DNA of 64,000 nucleotides from Streptomyces spinoverrucosus. Lineage in GTDB: Bacteria > Actinomycetota > Actinomycetes > Streptomycetales > Streptomycetaceae. Of the stretch, positions 10,048 to 18,419 are shown in pieces (position 1 is the first letter of the stretch; each line of letters opens with the position of its first letter). The notes beneath the pieces were generated by a model. That model did no database searches. It was given only the letters and a program-made list of their open reading frames with translations, and had not been told where the DNA came from. The stretch spans positions 6,646,001 to 6,710,000 of the forward strand of contig NZ_JADPZX010000001.1 of assembly GCF_015712165.1 (NCBI RefSeq). Direction: 5' to 3'. A program made the position numbers and the translations under genes.

Positions 10048-10108
10048 AGTGCTTTACGGTGGCCACCCTAGCCCTTGCCGCCGCGCCTCTGTAAGGGAGT
10101 CCGCTGTC

Positions 10109-10459
10109 ATGCCCCGCTCACTCGACGGCCTCGTCCTCGCCCCCGTCGCCGACCAGGCGCCGGGGCAGGTGGGGACACGCACCCGGTTCACGTACCACGA
10201 GAAGGGCGGCGAGATCTGGGCCGAGTACGCGGGTGGGGATGTCGTGCGCGGGTACCTGGTGGGGACCCGGGAGGGCGACCGGCTGGACTTCCGGTACGTG
10301 CAGCTGAAGCAGGACGGGACGACGTCCTCGGGGCACTGTGTGTCGACGGTCGTGGCACTGCCGGACGGGCGGGTGCGACTGGAGGAGGCCTGGGAGTGGG
10401 AGTCGCAGGCGGGCAGCGGAACCAGTGTTGTGGAGCAGGTCACTGAGTCCGCCCCCTGA
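10109..10459 (+). CDS. Conserved protein of unknown function, 116 residues
   Basis: A small soluble protein beginning MPRSLDGLVLAPVAD. It reads as alternating short beta strands: RTRFTYHEKGGEIWAEYAGGDVVRGYLVG, then LDFRYVQLKQDGTTSSGHCVSTV. This suggests a small barrel resembling lipocalin-like stress proteins. Similar actinobacterial proteins are often labelled N-acetylglutamate synthase, but no GNAT acetyl-CoA motif is present and I do not support that name. ATG 10109 has AAGGGAG eight bases upstream. It ends 31 bases before the reductase gene, with a palindrome in the gap. Confidence 0.75.
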   Translation: MPRSLDGLVLAPVADQAPGQVGTRTRFTYHEKGGEIWAEYAGGDVVRGYLVGTREGDRLDFRYVQLKQDGTTSSGHCVSTVVALPDGRVRLEEAWEWESQAGSGTSVVEQVTESAP

Positions 10460-10484
10460 CTGACAATCTGTCAGTGTCTATGGT
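10456..10484 (+). promoter_or_regulatory. Candidate leaderless promoter with embedded palindrome
   Basis: CTGACT (10456-10461) and TATGGT (10479-10484) are 17 bases apart and resemble -35 and -10 boxes. The -10 ends six bases before GTG 10491, a spacing typical of leaderless actinobacterial transcripts. Between them lies a perfect inverted repeat, ACTGACA (10459-10465), ATC, TGTCAGT (10469-10475), well placed as a repressor operator. Confidence 0.5.
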
Positions 10485-10490
10485 GATCAG

Positions 10491-11708
10491 GTGAGCGAGC
10501 AGACGAGGGCAGGGGCACGGCGGGTGGTCGTCGTGGGCGCGGGAATGGCCGGGGTGCAGACCGCCGTCGCCCTGCGGGAGCAGGGCTTCACCGGCACCGT
10601 GACGCTGATTGGCGCCGAGCCCCACCAGCCGTACGACCGGCCACCGCTGTCCAAGGCCGTCCTGCTCGGCACGGCCGAGGGCTCCGCCTTCGACGTCGAC
10701 TTCGAGGCGCTCGGCATCGACCTGCACCTCGGGCGCGAGGTGACCGGCGTCCGCCCCGGTGATCACGAGCTGGACACCGAGGCCGGGCCCGTGCCCTACG
10801 ACGTGCTGGTCCTCGCCACCGGCGCCGAACCCGTCACCCTGCCGGGCGTGGAGGGCGTCCCCGGGGTGCATCTGCTGCGCACCCTCGACGACGCCGAACG
10901 GCTGCGGCCGGTGCTCGCCCGGCAGCACGACATCGTGGTCGTCGGCGCGGGCTGGATCGGCGCCGAGTTCGCCACGGCCGCCCGGGAGGCGGGCTGCGCG
11001 GTGACCGTCGTGGAGGCCGCGGACCGCCCCCTCGCCGGGGCCCTGCCCGCCGAGGTGGCCGCGCCGATGACCGCCTGGTACGCAGACAGCGGCGCCGTAC
11101 TGCGCACCCACGCGCGCGTGCAGCGCGTCGAGCCCGGTTCGGTGGTCCTGGACGACGGCTCCCGGGTGCCGGCCGACGCCGTCGTGGTCGGCATCGGTGC
11201 CCGGCCCGCCACGCGCTGGCTCGCCGGCTCCGGCATCGAGCTCGGCCGGTACGGCGAGGTCGTGGCCGACGACCACCTGCGCACCTCGGCGCCGGACGTC
11301 TACGCGGTCGGCGACTGCGCGTCCTTCCCTTCGGGACGGTATGGCGAGCGGCTGATGGTGCACCACTGGGACAACGCCCTGCAGGGCCCCCGCACGGTCG
11401 CGGCGAACATCGTCGGCGAGGCGCCGGCGGTCTACGACCCGGTGCCGTACTTCTGGTCCGAGCAGTTCGGGCGGTTCGTCCAGTACGCCGGACACCACAC
11501 GGCCGCCGACGCCACCGTGTGGCGCGGTGACCCGGCCGGGCCCGCCTGGTCGGTGTGCTGGCTGCGCGAGGGCCGGCTGGTGGCACTGCTGGCCGTGGGC
11601 CGCCCGCGGGACCTCGCGCAGGGCCGACGTCTGATCGAGGCCGCGACGACGATGGACCCACAGCTGCTGTCCGACCCGGCACGCCCACTGAAGGCGGCCA
11701 CGGCGTAG
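10491..11708 (+). CDS. FAD-dependent pyridine nucleotide reductase (ferredoxin-reductase-like)
   Basis: A 405-residue two-dinucleotide-domain flavoprotein. VVVVGAGMAGVQTAVALREQ near residue 12 binds FAD. A second Rossmann motif, VVVGAGWIGAEFATAARE, near residue 147 binds NAD(P)H. YAVGDCAS near residue 277 is the second FAD contact, and a reductase C-terminal domain follows. PYDRPPLSKAVL is typical of BphA4/rubredoxin-reductase-type enzymes that pass electrons to ferredoxins or P450 systems. No partner ferredoxin lies next to it, so the substrate is open. GTG 10491 has no Shine-Dalgarno and fits a leaderless start. Confidence 0.9.
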   Translation: MSEQTRAGARRVVVVGAGMAGVQTAVALREQGFTGTVTLIGAEPHQPYDRPPLSKAVLLGTAEGSAFDVDFEALGIDLHLGREVTGVRPGDHELDTEAGPVPYDVLVLATGAEPVTLPGVEGVPGVHLLRTLDDAERLRPVLARQHDIVVVGAGWIGAEFATAAREAGCAVTVVEAADRPLAGALPAEVAAPMTAWYADSGAVLRTHARVQRVEPGSVVLDDGSRVPADAVVVGIGARPATRWLAGSGIELGRYGEVVADDHLRTSAPDVYAVGDCASFPSGRYGERLMVHHWDNALQGPRTVAANIVGEAPAVYDPVPYFWSEQFGRFVQYAGHHTAADATVWRGDPAGPAWSVCWLREGRLVALLAVGRPRDLAQGRRLIEAATTMDPQLLSDPARPLKAATA

Positions 11709-11785
11709 CGCGTTCTCGCAGGTGGGCAGGGTCGGCGGGCGGGGCTGACTTCCGACTGTCAGTGCGGGATGGCAGGCTTGTTCCC

Positions 11786-12151
11786 GTGACCGAGATTGAC
11801 GCAAAGATCGATGCTCTCGTCCCCGCCTGGCTCACCCTCCCCGACATCGCCGAAATGCTCGATGTCGAGGTGACGCGCGTGCGGCAGCTGGTCAAGGAGG
11901 GCCAGCTCATCGCCGTACGCCGCGGTGAGAACCGCGCGCTGCACGTCCCCGCCGCCTTCATCGACGGAGACAAGGTCGTCAAGGGCCTGTCCGGAACCCT
12001 GACGCTCCTGCGGGACGACGGCTTCACGGACGAAGAGATGCTGGAGTGGCTCTTCACCCCCGACCCGACCCTGCCCGGCACGCCCGCGCAGGCGCTGAGC
12101 GAGAATCGCGGCACGGAGGTGAAGCGGCGGGCCCAGGCGCTCGCCGTCTGA
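11786..12151 (+). CDS. Rv2175c-family DNA-binding protein
   Basis: A 121-residue protein with an N-terminal winged helix-turn-helix ([44 protein letters not shown]) and a C-terminal helical half ([37 protein letters not shown]). This is the layout of M. tuberculosis Rv2175c, a DNA-binding substrate of kinase PknL whose Thr near the N-terminus is phosphorylated; Thr2 lies near the N-terminus here. GTG 11786 lacks a Shine-Dalgarno. TTCCGA (11750-11755), 17 bases, then CAGGCT (11773-11778) could be a leaderless promoter. The PASTA kinase of this window is 4 kb away. Confidence 0.9.
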   Translation: MTEIDAKIDALVPAWLTLPDIAEMLDVEVTRVRQLVKEGQLIAVRRGENRALHVPAAFIDGDKVVKGLSGTLTLLRDDGFTDEEMLEWLFTPDPTLPGTPAQALSENRGTEVKRRAQALAV

Positions 12152-12176
12152 CACCGGCCGACACGAGCAACCGTCC

Positions 12177-12241
12177 GGCGTACGGGCCGCGGTCCACGGG
12201 CCACGGCCCGGGGCGACCGCGCCCGGCGCGGCCCGTACGCC
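12177..12241 (+). other. Branched RNA structure in the thiE leader
   Basis: A perfect 15-bp inverted repeat (GGCGTACGGGCCGCG at 12177-12191, complement at 12227-12241) encloses two small hairpins: CGGG/CCCG at 12197-12210 and GGGCG/CGCCC at 12211-12224. Together they can form a three-way junction. It lies between the 11786 gene's stop and the thiE start, and no T run follows, so it need not be a terminator. No TPP aptamer sequence is present here. Confidence 0.6.
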
Positions 12242-12287
12242 ACCGACAGTGACACCCAGAGGTACCGATCCACGGGGGGACCCACGC

Positions 12288-12944
12288 ATGTCCGACACCG
12301 CCGCCACCGCTCGCGCCCGCCTCGCCGACGCCCGTGTGTACCTGTGCACGGACGCCCGCAAGCGCCAGGGCGACCTGCCCGAGTTCCTGGACGCGGTCCT
12401 GGCCGGCGGGGTCGACATCGTGCAGCTGCGCGACAAGGGCATGGAGGCCGCCGAGGAGCTGGAGCACCTCAAGGTCTTCGCCGACGCCTGCGCCCGGCAC
12501 GGCAAGCTCCTCGCCGTCAACGACCGCGCGGACGTCGCCCACGCCGCCGGCGCCGACGTGCTCCACCTCGGCCAGGGCGACCTCCCGGTCCCCGCGGCCC
12601 GCGCGATCCTCGGCGACGACATCCTCATAGGCCGCTCGACCCACGCGGAGTCCGAGGCCGAGGCGGCGGCCGTCCAGCAGGGCGTGGACTATTTCTGCAC
12701 CGGCCCCTGCTGGCCGACCCCCACCAAGCCCGGCCGCCACGCCCCCGGCCTCGACCTGGTCCGGCACACGGCCGCGCTGGGCACCGACCGCCCCTGGTTC
12801 GCCATCGGCGGCATTGCCCTCGGCAACCTCGACGAGGTCCTCGAAGCGGGCGCCCGCCGGGTCGTCGTCGTCCGCGCGATCACCGAGGCGGACGACCCGG
12901 GCGCGGCGGCGGGGGAGTTCGCGAAGCGGCTGCGAGGGGTGTGA
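12288..12944 (+). CDS. thiE: Thiamine-phosphate synthase ThiE
   Basis: Joins hydroxymethylpyrimidine pyrophosphate and thiazole phosphate into thiamine monophosphate. The 218-residue TIM barrel shows [40 protein letters not shown], the phosphate-binding [11 protein letters not shown], the [12 protein letters not shown] loop and [14 protein letters not shown] 12288 has GGGGGGA seven bases upstream. It is on the opposite strand from thiO-thiS-thiG and lacks their riboswitch; instead a branched hairpin lies in its leader. Confidence 0.96.
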   Translation: MSDTAATARARLADARVYLCTDARKRQGDLPEFLDAVLAGGVDIVQLRDKGMEAAEELEHLKVFADACARHGKLLAVNDRADVAHAAGADVLHLGQGDLPVPAARAILGDDILIGRSTHAESEAEAAAVQQGVDYFCTGPCWPTPTKPGRHAPGLDLVRHTAALGTDRPWFAIGGIALGNLDEVLEAGARRVVVVRAITEADDPGAAAGEFAKRLRGV

Positions 12945-13063
12945 GGCCGACTTCAGCCGGTTACCGGAGTCGCCTTGTCCAAGGGGTGGACAACAAGCCG
13001 ACAATTCGGGCAAATTTCCGGCGTCCGGTTGGGGGACCGGCAGCCCCTGGCTAACCTGCCCGT

Positions 13064-13987
13064 ATGGCCCTCGGAACCGCATCCACCAGGACTGATCGCG
13101 CGCGCACCGTGCGTGACATGCTCGCCGCCGGCAAGACGACGTACTCGTTCGAGTTCTACGCGCCGAAGACCGCCAAGGGCGAGCGCAGCCTGTGGAACGC
13201 GCTGCGCAGGGTCGAGGCGGTGGCCCCCGACTTCGTCTCCGTGACATACGGCGCCGGAGGTTCCACGCGCGCGAGCACGGTCAAGGAGACGCAGCAGATC
13301 GTCGCCGACACCACGCTCACCCCGGTCGCGCACCTCACCGCCGTCGATCACTCGATCGGCGAGCTGCGCAACGTGATCGGCCAGTTCGCCGACGCCGGCA
13401 TCCGCAACATGCTCGCCCTGCGCGGCGACCCGCCCGGCGACCCCATGGGCGAGTGGGTGCCGCACCCCAAGGGTCTGACCTACGCCGCCGACCTCGTCCG
13501 GCTCATCAAGGAGTCGGGCGACTTCTGCGTAGGCGTCGCGGCCTTCCCGGAGATGCACCCGCGCTCCGCCGACTGGGACACGGACGCCCGGCACTTCGTC
13601 GACAAGTGCCGGGCCGGTGCCGACTACGCGATCACACAGATGTTCTTCCAGCCTGAGTCCTACCTTCGACTGCGTGACCGAGTGGCCGCCGCGGGCTGCG
13701 AGACGCCGGTCATCCCCGAGGTCATGCCGGTGACCAGCGTTCGGATGCTGGAGCGGCTGCCGCAGCTCAGCAACGCTCACATTCCGTCCACCTTGAAAGA
13801 GCGGATCCTCACAGCGAAAGACAATCCGTCCGCTGTACGCTCCATTGGGATCGAGTTCGCCACGGAGTTCTGCGCACGGCTGCTGGCGGAGGGAGTGCCG
13901 GGTCTGCACTTCATCACGCTCAACAACTCCACGGCGACCCTGGAAATCTACGAGAACCTGGGCCTGCACCACCCACCGCGGGCCTAG
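13064..13987 (+). CDS. metF: 5,10-methylenetetrahydrofolate reductase
   Basis: Reduces methylene-tetrahydrofolate to methyl-tetrahydrofolate, the methyl donor for methionine synthesis. The 307-residue TIM barrel has [10 protein letters not shown] at the N-terminus (catalytic Glu region), [34 protein letters not shown] and ITQMFFQPE, all typical. ATG 13064 has no clear Shine-Dalgarno, while TAACCT (13051-13056) ends seven bases before it. A leaderless transcript is therefore likely. It stands alone on the plus strand downstream of thiE. Confidence 0.95.
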   Translation: MALGTASTRTDRARTVRDMLAAGKTTYSFEFYAPKTAKGERSLWNALRRVEAVAPDFVSVTYGAGGSTRASTVKETQQIVADTTLTPVAHLTAVDHSIGELRNVIGQFADAGIRNMLALRGDPPGDPMGEWVPHPKGLTYAADLVRLIKESGDFCVGVAAFPEMHPRSADWDTDARHFVDKCRAGADYAITQMFFQPESYLRLRDRVAAAGCETPVIPEVMPVTSVRMLERLPQLSNAHIPSTLKERILTAKDNPSAVRSIGIEFATEFCARLLAEGVPGLHFITLNNSTATLEIYENLGLHHPPRA

Positions 13988-14043
13988 ACCGGTCGCACGC
14001 TCATACGACACACTGCGTAGCGGCCACTGGGAGAGGGGCGTAC

Positions 14044-14982
14044 ATGGGCTGGACGGTCCTCTACATCGCGTTCGGCATCGTCGCGCTGTGGCTGCTCGGC
14101 GAGGTCCTGCTGCAGTACAAGGCACGGCTTCGCTGGCGGCTGCTGGCGTTCGTCGGCTTCCTCGGTGTCGTCGTCGGTGTACTGATCCCGTCCGTCATCG
14201 TGATCGGACTGGGCGCGGCCGCCTTCGCGGTCGGGCAGACCTACGTCACCCTGTCGTTCCGCCGTGGCTTCGCCGCCGGCTGGGCGGTCACCGGCCGTCC
14301 GGGCCTGGGCGGCAGCAAGCGCCGCCGCGGTGAGCCGGACCACCAGGACCCGACCCTTGAGGTCTCCGACCTCCAGGCGGCCGACTACGGCGACGGCGGC
14401 GCCAAGTACGAGCAGGGCGGCGCCGCGTACGGTCAGGACGACTACGACCGCGACGACGTCTTCACCCCGGCCCGCCCTGCCGCGCCCACGGCCGCCGAGA
14501 CCACCGCCGTGTACGAGCCGCAGCCGATGCCCGACGACACCGGCTCGTACGGCGTGTACGGCGACACCGGCGCCTACGCCGCCCAGGGCCAGGACCAGTA
14601 CGCGACGGCCGCCCAGGCCGCCGACCAGACCTACGCCTACGACGGCTACTCCACCTACGGCCAGCAGCAGTACGGCTACGACACCACCGGCCAGCAGCAG
14701 TACGCGGCCTACTCCGACCCGTACATCGGCACCCAGACCTACAGCGGTGGGTCGTACGACACCGGCTACGACCAGCAGTACGGCCAGCAGGGCTACGGCC
14801 AGGACCAGTACGCCAACGGCGGCTACGGCGGCGAGACCCCGTCCGGGGGTGTGTGGGTGCCGCAGCAGCGCAACGCCGACGATCCGTACGGCGGCGAGCT
14901 GCCGCCCGAGCAGTCGTATCCCTATCAGGAAGACGGTCAGGCGCAGCAGGGGAACGGGTACGACGAGCGGTACCGGTTCTGA
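14044..14982 (+). CDS. Membrane protein with Tyr/Gln/Gly-rich low-complexity tail
   Basis: 312 residues. Two hydrophobic helices (residues 4-20 and 33-60) precede a short basic stretch (GGSKRRRGEP). From about residue 100 to the end the protein is a repetitive Tyr/Gln/Gly/Asp/Thr sequence with motifs such as YGQQQYGYD, TGQQQYAAYSD and YGQQGYGQDQY. This composition resembles prion-like, condensate-forming domains. GTG and ATG alternatives exist, but ATG 14044 follows GAGAGGGG by seven bases. Function unknown; the tail is predicted to be disordered. It follows metF by 56 bases. Confidence 0.85.
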   Translation: MGWTVLYIAFGIVALWLLGEVLLQYKARLRWRLLAFVGFLGVVVGVLIPSVIVIGLGAAAFAVGQTYVTLSFRRGFAAGWAVTGRPGLGGSKRRRGEPDHQDPTLEVSDLQAADYGDGGAKYEQGGAAYGQDDYDRDDVFTPARPAAPTAAETTAVYEPQPMPDDTGSYGVYGDTGAYAAQGQDQYATAAQAADQTYAYDGYSTYGQQQYGYDTTGQQQYAAYSDPYIGTQTYSGGSYDTGYDQQYGQQGYGQDQYANGGYGGETPSGGVWVPQQRNADDPYGGELPPEQSYPYQEDGQAQQGNGYDERYRF

Positions 14983-15013
14983 GTCCCTGAGCGCTGAGTG
15001 AGCCGTCGGCTTC

Positions 15014-16507
15014 TCACTGAGAGCCGCGGAAGTCCGGACCCTCCACGATCAGCCCCGCGACCAGCGCGCCCGACATCCCGGCGTGCGGGAGGCCGCCGCC
15101 CGGGTGCGACCAGCCGCCGGCCACGAACAGGCCGGGCAGTGCGCTGCTGTTGGACGGGTGCAGCAGCCTGCCCCCGGCCGCCGCCAGAGCCGGGGCCGGG
15201 ACCGCTCCGCCCTCCGCGCCGGTCGCCTCGGCGATGTGGGCCGGGGTGCGAGCCTCGTGCCACAGGAGGCGGGAGCGGAGGTCGGGTATCGCGCGCTCGG
15301 CGGCGGTGATCATGGCTTCGGCGTGGTGGGCACACGCCTCCGACGGGGTCGAGGCCGGGACGGTGGTCGTCAGGGTGACCGCCTCGTGATCGGCGTCCGG
15401 GACCAGTCGCGGGTCGTCGGGGCGCAGGACCGTGACCGTGGGACGCGGTGTCGTCGCCGTCCCGGTCCCGGTGCCGAAGAGGAACTCCAACTCGCCGTCC
15501 CGGTCCTCGGCGTGCACCACCGTCCGGTGCGGTGTCCCCGCCGGGCGGGAGCCGCGCAGCGCCAGCAGCACCGTCAGGCGGCTGGGCAGCCCGCGTTGGG
15601 GCGGGATCTCGCCGGTGGCCCGCGGTGGCATGTCCGGCAGTGCGCCGGGCGCGGCACCGGCGACCACGAAGTCCGCCTCCGCGAGCTTGCCGTCGGCGAG
15701 CTCCACGCCCGCCGCTCGGCCGTCCTTCTCCAGCACCCGGGCGACCTCGGTACCGAAGCCGAACTCGACCCGGCGGGCGAGGCAACGCTCGTACACCGCG
15801 CGGGCCAGCTCCCGGATGCCGCCGCTTACGTACCAGGTGCCGAAGGCGTGCTCCATGTACGGCAGCACGGCCGCGCTCGCCGGTGCGACGCGCGGGTCCA
15901 GGCCGTAGGCCAGGGCGTGGCTCTCCAGCAGGGCGATCAGCCGGGCGTCGCGCAGCTCCCAGGCGCCGACCTCGGCGAGCGTGCCGGCCCGGCGGGTGCG
16001 CAGCAGCCGCTTGTGCGGGACCGCGGGGTAGGGCTCGCGCTCGGCCAGCACCTCCCAGTTGGGCCACAGCGGCTCTTCCAGGAGCGGTCGGCGCGTCCGG
16101 TCCCAGGCCTCACGGGCCCGCACCAGGAAGTCGCCCCAGCGGGCGCCCGCACCCGAGCCCAGCGCCTCGTCGAGGGCGGTGACCACGCCCGCGCGCGAGG
16201 CGTTCGGCAGGGACACCTCGGTGCCGTCCGCGAAGAGGTGCCGGGCCGACGGATCGACCTGCGTCAGCTCGACGCACGCCTCCAGCGGCTCCTTGCCGGT
16301 CTTGAGGAACAGGTCCCGCCAGACCGCGGGCAACGGCAGCACTCCGGGGCCGGTGTCGAAGGCGAACCCGTCCCGCTCCAGCCGCCGCACCGCCCCGCCG
16401 TACGTCTCCGTGCGCTCGTACACCGCCACCCGGTGGCCCGCCACGGCCAGCCGCGCGGCAGCCGCCATGGCGCCCATCCCAGCGCCGATCACCGCAATCC
16501 GTGCCAT
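15014..16507 (-). CDS. FAD-dependent phytoene-desaturase-like oxidoreductase
   Basis: A 497-residue NAD(P)/FAD-dependent oxidoreductase of the CrtI/carotenoid-desaturase-like superfamily. The N-terminal FAD motif is VIGAGMGAMAAAARLAVAGHRVAVYERTE, followed by YGGAVRRLERDGFAFDTGPG; the C-terminal GLFVAGGWSHPGGGLPHAGMSGALVA block closes the FAD site. ATG 16507 is used because the FAD motif begins five residues later. No other carotenoid genes surround it, so carotenoid synthesis cannot be claimed. It could act on another polyene or isoprenoid. Confidence 0.88.
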   Translation of the reverse strand: MARIAVIGAGMGAMAAAARLAVAGHRVAVYERTETYGGAVRRLERDGFAFDTGPGVLPLPAVWRDLFLKTGKEPLEACVELTQVDPSARHLFADGTEVSLPNASRAGVVTALDEALGSGAGARWGDFLVRAREAWDRTRRPLLEEPLWPNWEVLAEREPYPAVPHKRLLRTRRAGTLAEVGAWELRDARLIALLESHALAYGLDPRVAPASAAVLPYMEHAFGTWYVSGGIRELARAVYERCLARRVEFGFGTEVARVLEKDGRAAGVELADGKLAEADFVVAGAAPGALPDMPPRATGEIPPQRGLPSRLTVLLALRGSRPAGTPHRTVVHAEDRDGELEFLFGTGTGTATTPRPTVTVLRPDDPRLVPDADHEAVTLTTTVPASTPSEACAHHAEAMITAAERAIPDLRSRLLWHEARTPAHIAEATGAEGGAVPAPALAAAGGRLLHPSNSSALPGLFVAGGWSHPGGGLPHAGMSGALVAGLIVEGPDFRGSQ

Positions 16508-16702
16508 GCGTGCGACTTTATCGGCCGCCACTGACAGTCCGTGTCCGGGCCTGTGACCAGCGAGGTTCACGGCGACGACGGTCTCCTGGGCGGCCGTGCC
16601 GCCGGCCCGTTGACGGAGGCTTCTGCGCCGCCCGCAGTCCTTGAGCCGGCGCCGGCTTCAGCCCTGGGCCTGTTGACGGCGCCGCTTCTCCGCCCCGCAG
16701 CC

Positions 16703-17317
16703 TCAGCCCGGTGGCCACCCCGCCCGTCCCGCCAGTCGTCGTTCCTCCCGGCGTTGCGCTCTGCGGCGCAGGAAGCGGCGGATGCGGGAGGCGAGGAAGT
16801 ACAGGGCGGTCAGGCCGATGACCAGCAGCGTCGCCGCGATGATCGCCGCCGCCTCCGGGTGGAAGATCGCGAACGTCACCAGGCCGCCGACGCCCAGGTC
16901 CTCGGCCACACTGATGATCACGTTGCTGAAGGGCTCCGGCGAGGAGTTGACCGCCATCCGCGTCCCGGCCTTGACCGCATGGCTGGCCAGCGCCGTCGAA
17001 CCCCCGATCGCGCCCGCCGCCAGATCGGAGAGCGAACCGCTCTGTCCGGCGAGCAGCGCCCCGACCCACGCGCCGGCGGCCGGCCGGATCACCGTGTGCA
17101 CGGAGTCCCACACGGAGTCGACGTACGGGATCTTGTCGGCGACCGCCTCGCACAGGAACAGCACGCCCGCAGTGATGAGCACCTCGGGGCGTTGCAGGGC
17201 CTCCGGGACCTCGTCGCTCAGTCCCGTCGCACCGAAGAAGCCGAGCAGCAGCACCACGGCGTACGCGTTGACGCCGCTGGCCCAGCCGCTGGTGAAGACG
17301 AGGGGGAGTACGGACAC
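16703..17317 (-). CDS. DUF4126 membrane protein
   Basis: A 204-residue integral membrane protein with about five hydrophobic segments. It matches the DUF4126 pattern: FTSGWASGVNAYAVVLLLGFFGATGL at the N-terminus, then ALQRPEVLITAGVLFLCEAVADKIPYVDSVWDSVHTVIRPAAGA and a Gly/Ala-rich AAGAIGGSTALASHAVKAGTR segment. The C-terminus is strongly basic (RRRAQRREERR) and probably cytoplasmic. Function unknown. It precedes the flavoenzyme gene on the same strand, 195 bases away. Confidence 0.85.
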   Translation of the reverse strand: MSVLPLVFTSGWASGVNAYAVVLLLGFFGATGLSDEVPEALQRPEVLITAGVLFLCEAVADKIPYVDSVWDSVHTVIRPAAGAWVGALLAGQSGSLSDLAAGAIGGSTALASHAVKAGTRMAVNSSPEPFSNVIISVAEDLGVGGLVTFAIFHPEAAAIIAATLLVIGLTALYFLASRIRRFLRRRAQRREERRLAGRAGWPPG

Positions 17318-17550
17318 GGACGCGATCGTAACCAGCGGGCGGCGGCGCGTCCTGGGGGCGAGCGCGCAGGACTGAGTATCCGTACCTAGGCGGGGAGATG
17401 AGTACGCGCGCGGATGGGGCCCGACCTGCGCGAACGAGAGAGTGGAGGCACGGAAAGGGGCCCCGCGCCGGCACCGCCGACACGGGGCGGCGGAACGGCG
17501 CGGCCCTGGACCGCTCCTTCCGCCGGCTCAGGTCGGCGGGAGCGAGACAC

Positions 17551-17614
17551 GGGGGATCCCGGGGGAGGGACGACCGAACGGGGGCCCAACGGGGGGAACG
17601 GGGGACAACGGGGG
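17551..17614 (+). repeat. G-run cluster with ACGGGGG units
   Basis: Six runs of five or six consecutive G occur at 17551, 17561, 17580, 17591, 17600 and 17610, several as AACGGGGG units about 10 bases apart. Four closely spaced runs (17580-17614) satisfy the usual intramolecular G-quadruplex pattern on the plus strand. Confidence 0.65.
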
Positions 17615-17623
17615 AGCACAGGG

Positions 17624-17679
17624 AAGCGCCGGTCCGGCGTGGCCCGCGGGGGACGCGGCCACAACCCGGACCGGCGCTT
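17624..17679. terminator. Long hairpin near the end of the TetR gene
   Basis: AAGCGCCGGTCCGG (17624-17637) pairs perfectly with 17666-17679. The 28-base loop folds again (GTGGCC/GGCCAC). On the plus strand TTTCCGTTT follows, giving a better terminator in that direction. On the minus strand it lies 61 bases past the TetR stop at 17740 and could serve as that operon's terminator. Confidence 0.65.
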
Positions 17680-17739
17680 TCCGTTTGCCGAGGCTCCCTC
17701 CCGGGGTGGGTCCTCATCCGCCGGCGCCGGAACCGCCGC

Positions 17740-18369
17740 TCACGGACGCCCGCTCACCCGCCCCTGCAACAGCCGCGACAACGCCGCGTGCACGTCGTCC
17801 AGCGAACGCTCCGGCTGGAACGCCTGCCAGTCCAGCGCCGCCACCAGCACCATCCCGACCAGCGCCGCCGCCGTCAGCGGCACATCGATCTCCTCGCTGA
17901 ACTCACCGTTCTCGATCCCCCCACGCAGCACGTCCTCGACGACCGCCACCGCCTCCTGCCGGACCACCAGCAGCGTGGACTGCCAGGCCCGGTTGGTGCG
18001 CCACAGCTCGGCCACGTACAGCTGCGTGAAGGCCGGATAGCGGTCGATGAAGACGAGCCCGGCCCGGATCATCGCGTCCAGCGCCGCCACCTTGGTGCCG
18101 CCGTCCTTCGCCGTCCGCTCGGCCGCTTCCCTCAGGGAGGCGGTCAGGAGGCCCACGCCGTGCCGCAGCAGTTCCTCGAAGAGGACGGACTTGCTGGCGA
18201 AGTTGTAGTACACCGTGCCCTTGGCGACCCCGGCCCGCTCGGCGATCTCGTCCACCGTGGTCGCGGAGAAGCCCTGTTCCGCGATGAGTGTGACGGCCGC
18301 CTCGTAGAGCTTCTGCCGGGTCGCCTCGCGGCGCGTACTGGCCCCCGATGTGGCGCTGCTGCTTTCCAT
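17740..18369 (-). CDS. TetR-family transcriptional regulator
   Basis: A 209-residue TetR-type protein. The N-terminal helix-turn-helix is clear (EAAVTLIAEQGFSATTVDEIAERAGVAKGTVYYNFASKSVLFEEL, residues 22-66). The C-terminal ligand domain ends LDWQAFQPERSLDDVHAALSRLLQGR. ATG 18369 opens the family frame. It lies directly downstream of the YhgE-type membrane protein and its ATPase on the same strand, so it probably regulates that block. A 24-bp palindrome upstream of the ATPase gene (21421-21444) is the natural operator candidate. Confidence 0.92.
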   Translation of the reverse strand: MESSSATSGASTRREATRQKLYEAAVTLIAEQGFSATTVDEIAERAGVAKGTVYYNFASKSVLFEELLRHGVGLLTASLREAAERTAKDGGTKVAALDAMIRAGLVFIDRYPAFTQLYVAELWRTNRAWQSTLLVVRQEAVAVVEDVLRGGIENGEFSEEIDVPLTAAALVGMVLVAALDWQAFQPERSLDDVHAALSRLLQGRVSGRP

Positions 18370-18419
18370 GGCCCTGATTGTCACAGGAACCGCTTCCCTG
18401 TAGGGCGTGGCAGAGGAGC

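Larger units (their letters stand above)
17318..17739. other. Gene-free stretch with G-run cluster and long hairpin
   Basis: No frame here looks like a protein; the open ones are Arg/Pro/Gly-rich shadows. Contents: GAGTATCCGTACCTAGG near 17374-17390, which may be a promoter element; a cluster of six runs of five or six G at 17551-17614; and a strong hairpin at 17624-17679 followed by T-rich sequence on the plus strand. No plus-strand gene lies upstream of that hairpin, since the 16703 gene runs the other way. Confidence 0.6.

Noticed and set aside
10109..10459. N-acetylglutamate synthase assignment sometimes given to this small protein family
   Set aside because: No GNAT acetyl-CoA motif; the sequence looks like a small beta barrel.
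12945..13063. SAM or cobalamin riboswitch upstream of metF
   Set aside because: No aptamer core is visible; the -10 box seven bases before ATG points to a leaderless transcript without room for one.
15014..16507. Carotenoid biosynthesis cluster
   Set aside because: Only one CrtI-like flavoenzyme is present; no phytoene synthase, cyclase or prenyl-transferase gene is nearby.
17386..17664. A Pro/Arg-rich 92-codon minus-strand frame in the G-run region
   Set aside because: It is the translation of C runs complementary to the G runs and overlaps the terminator; no coding signal.
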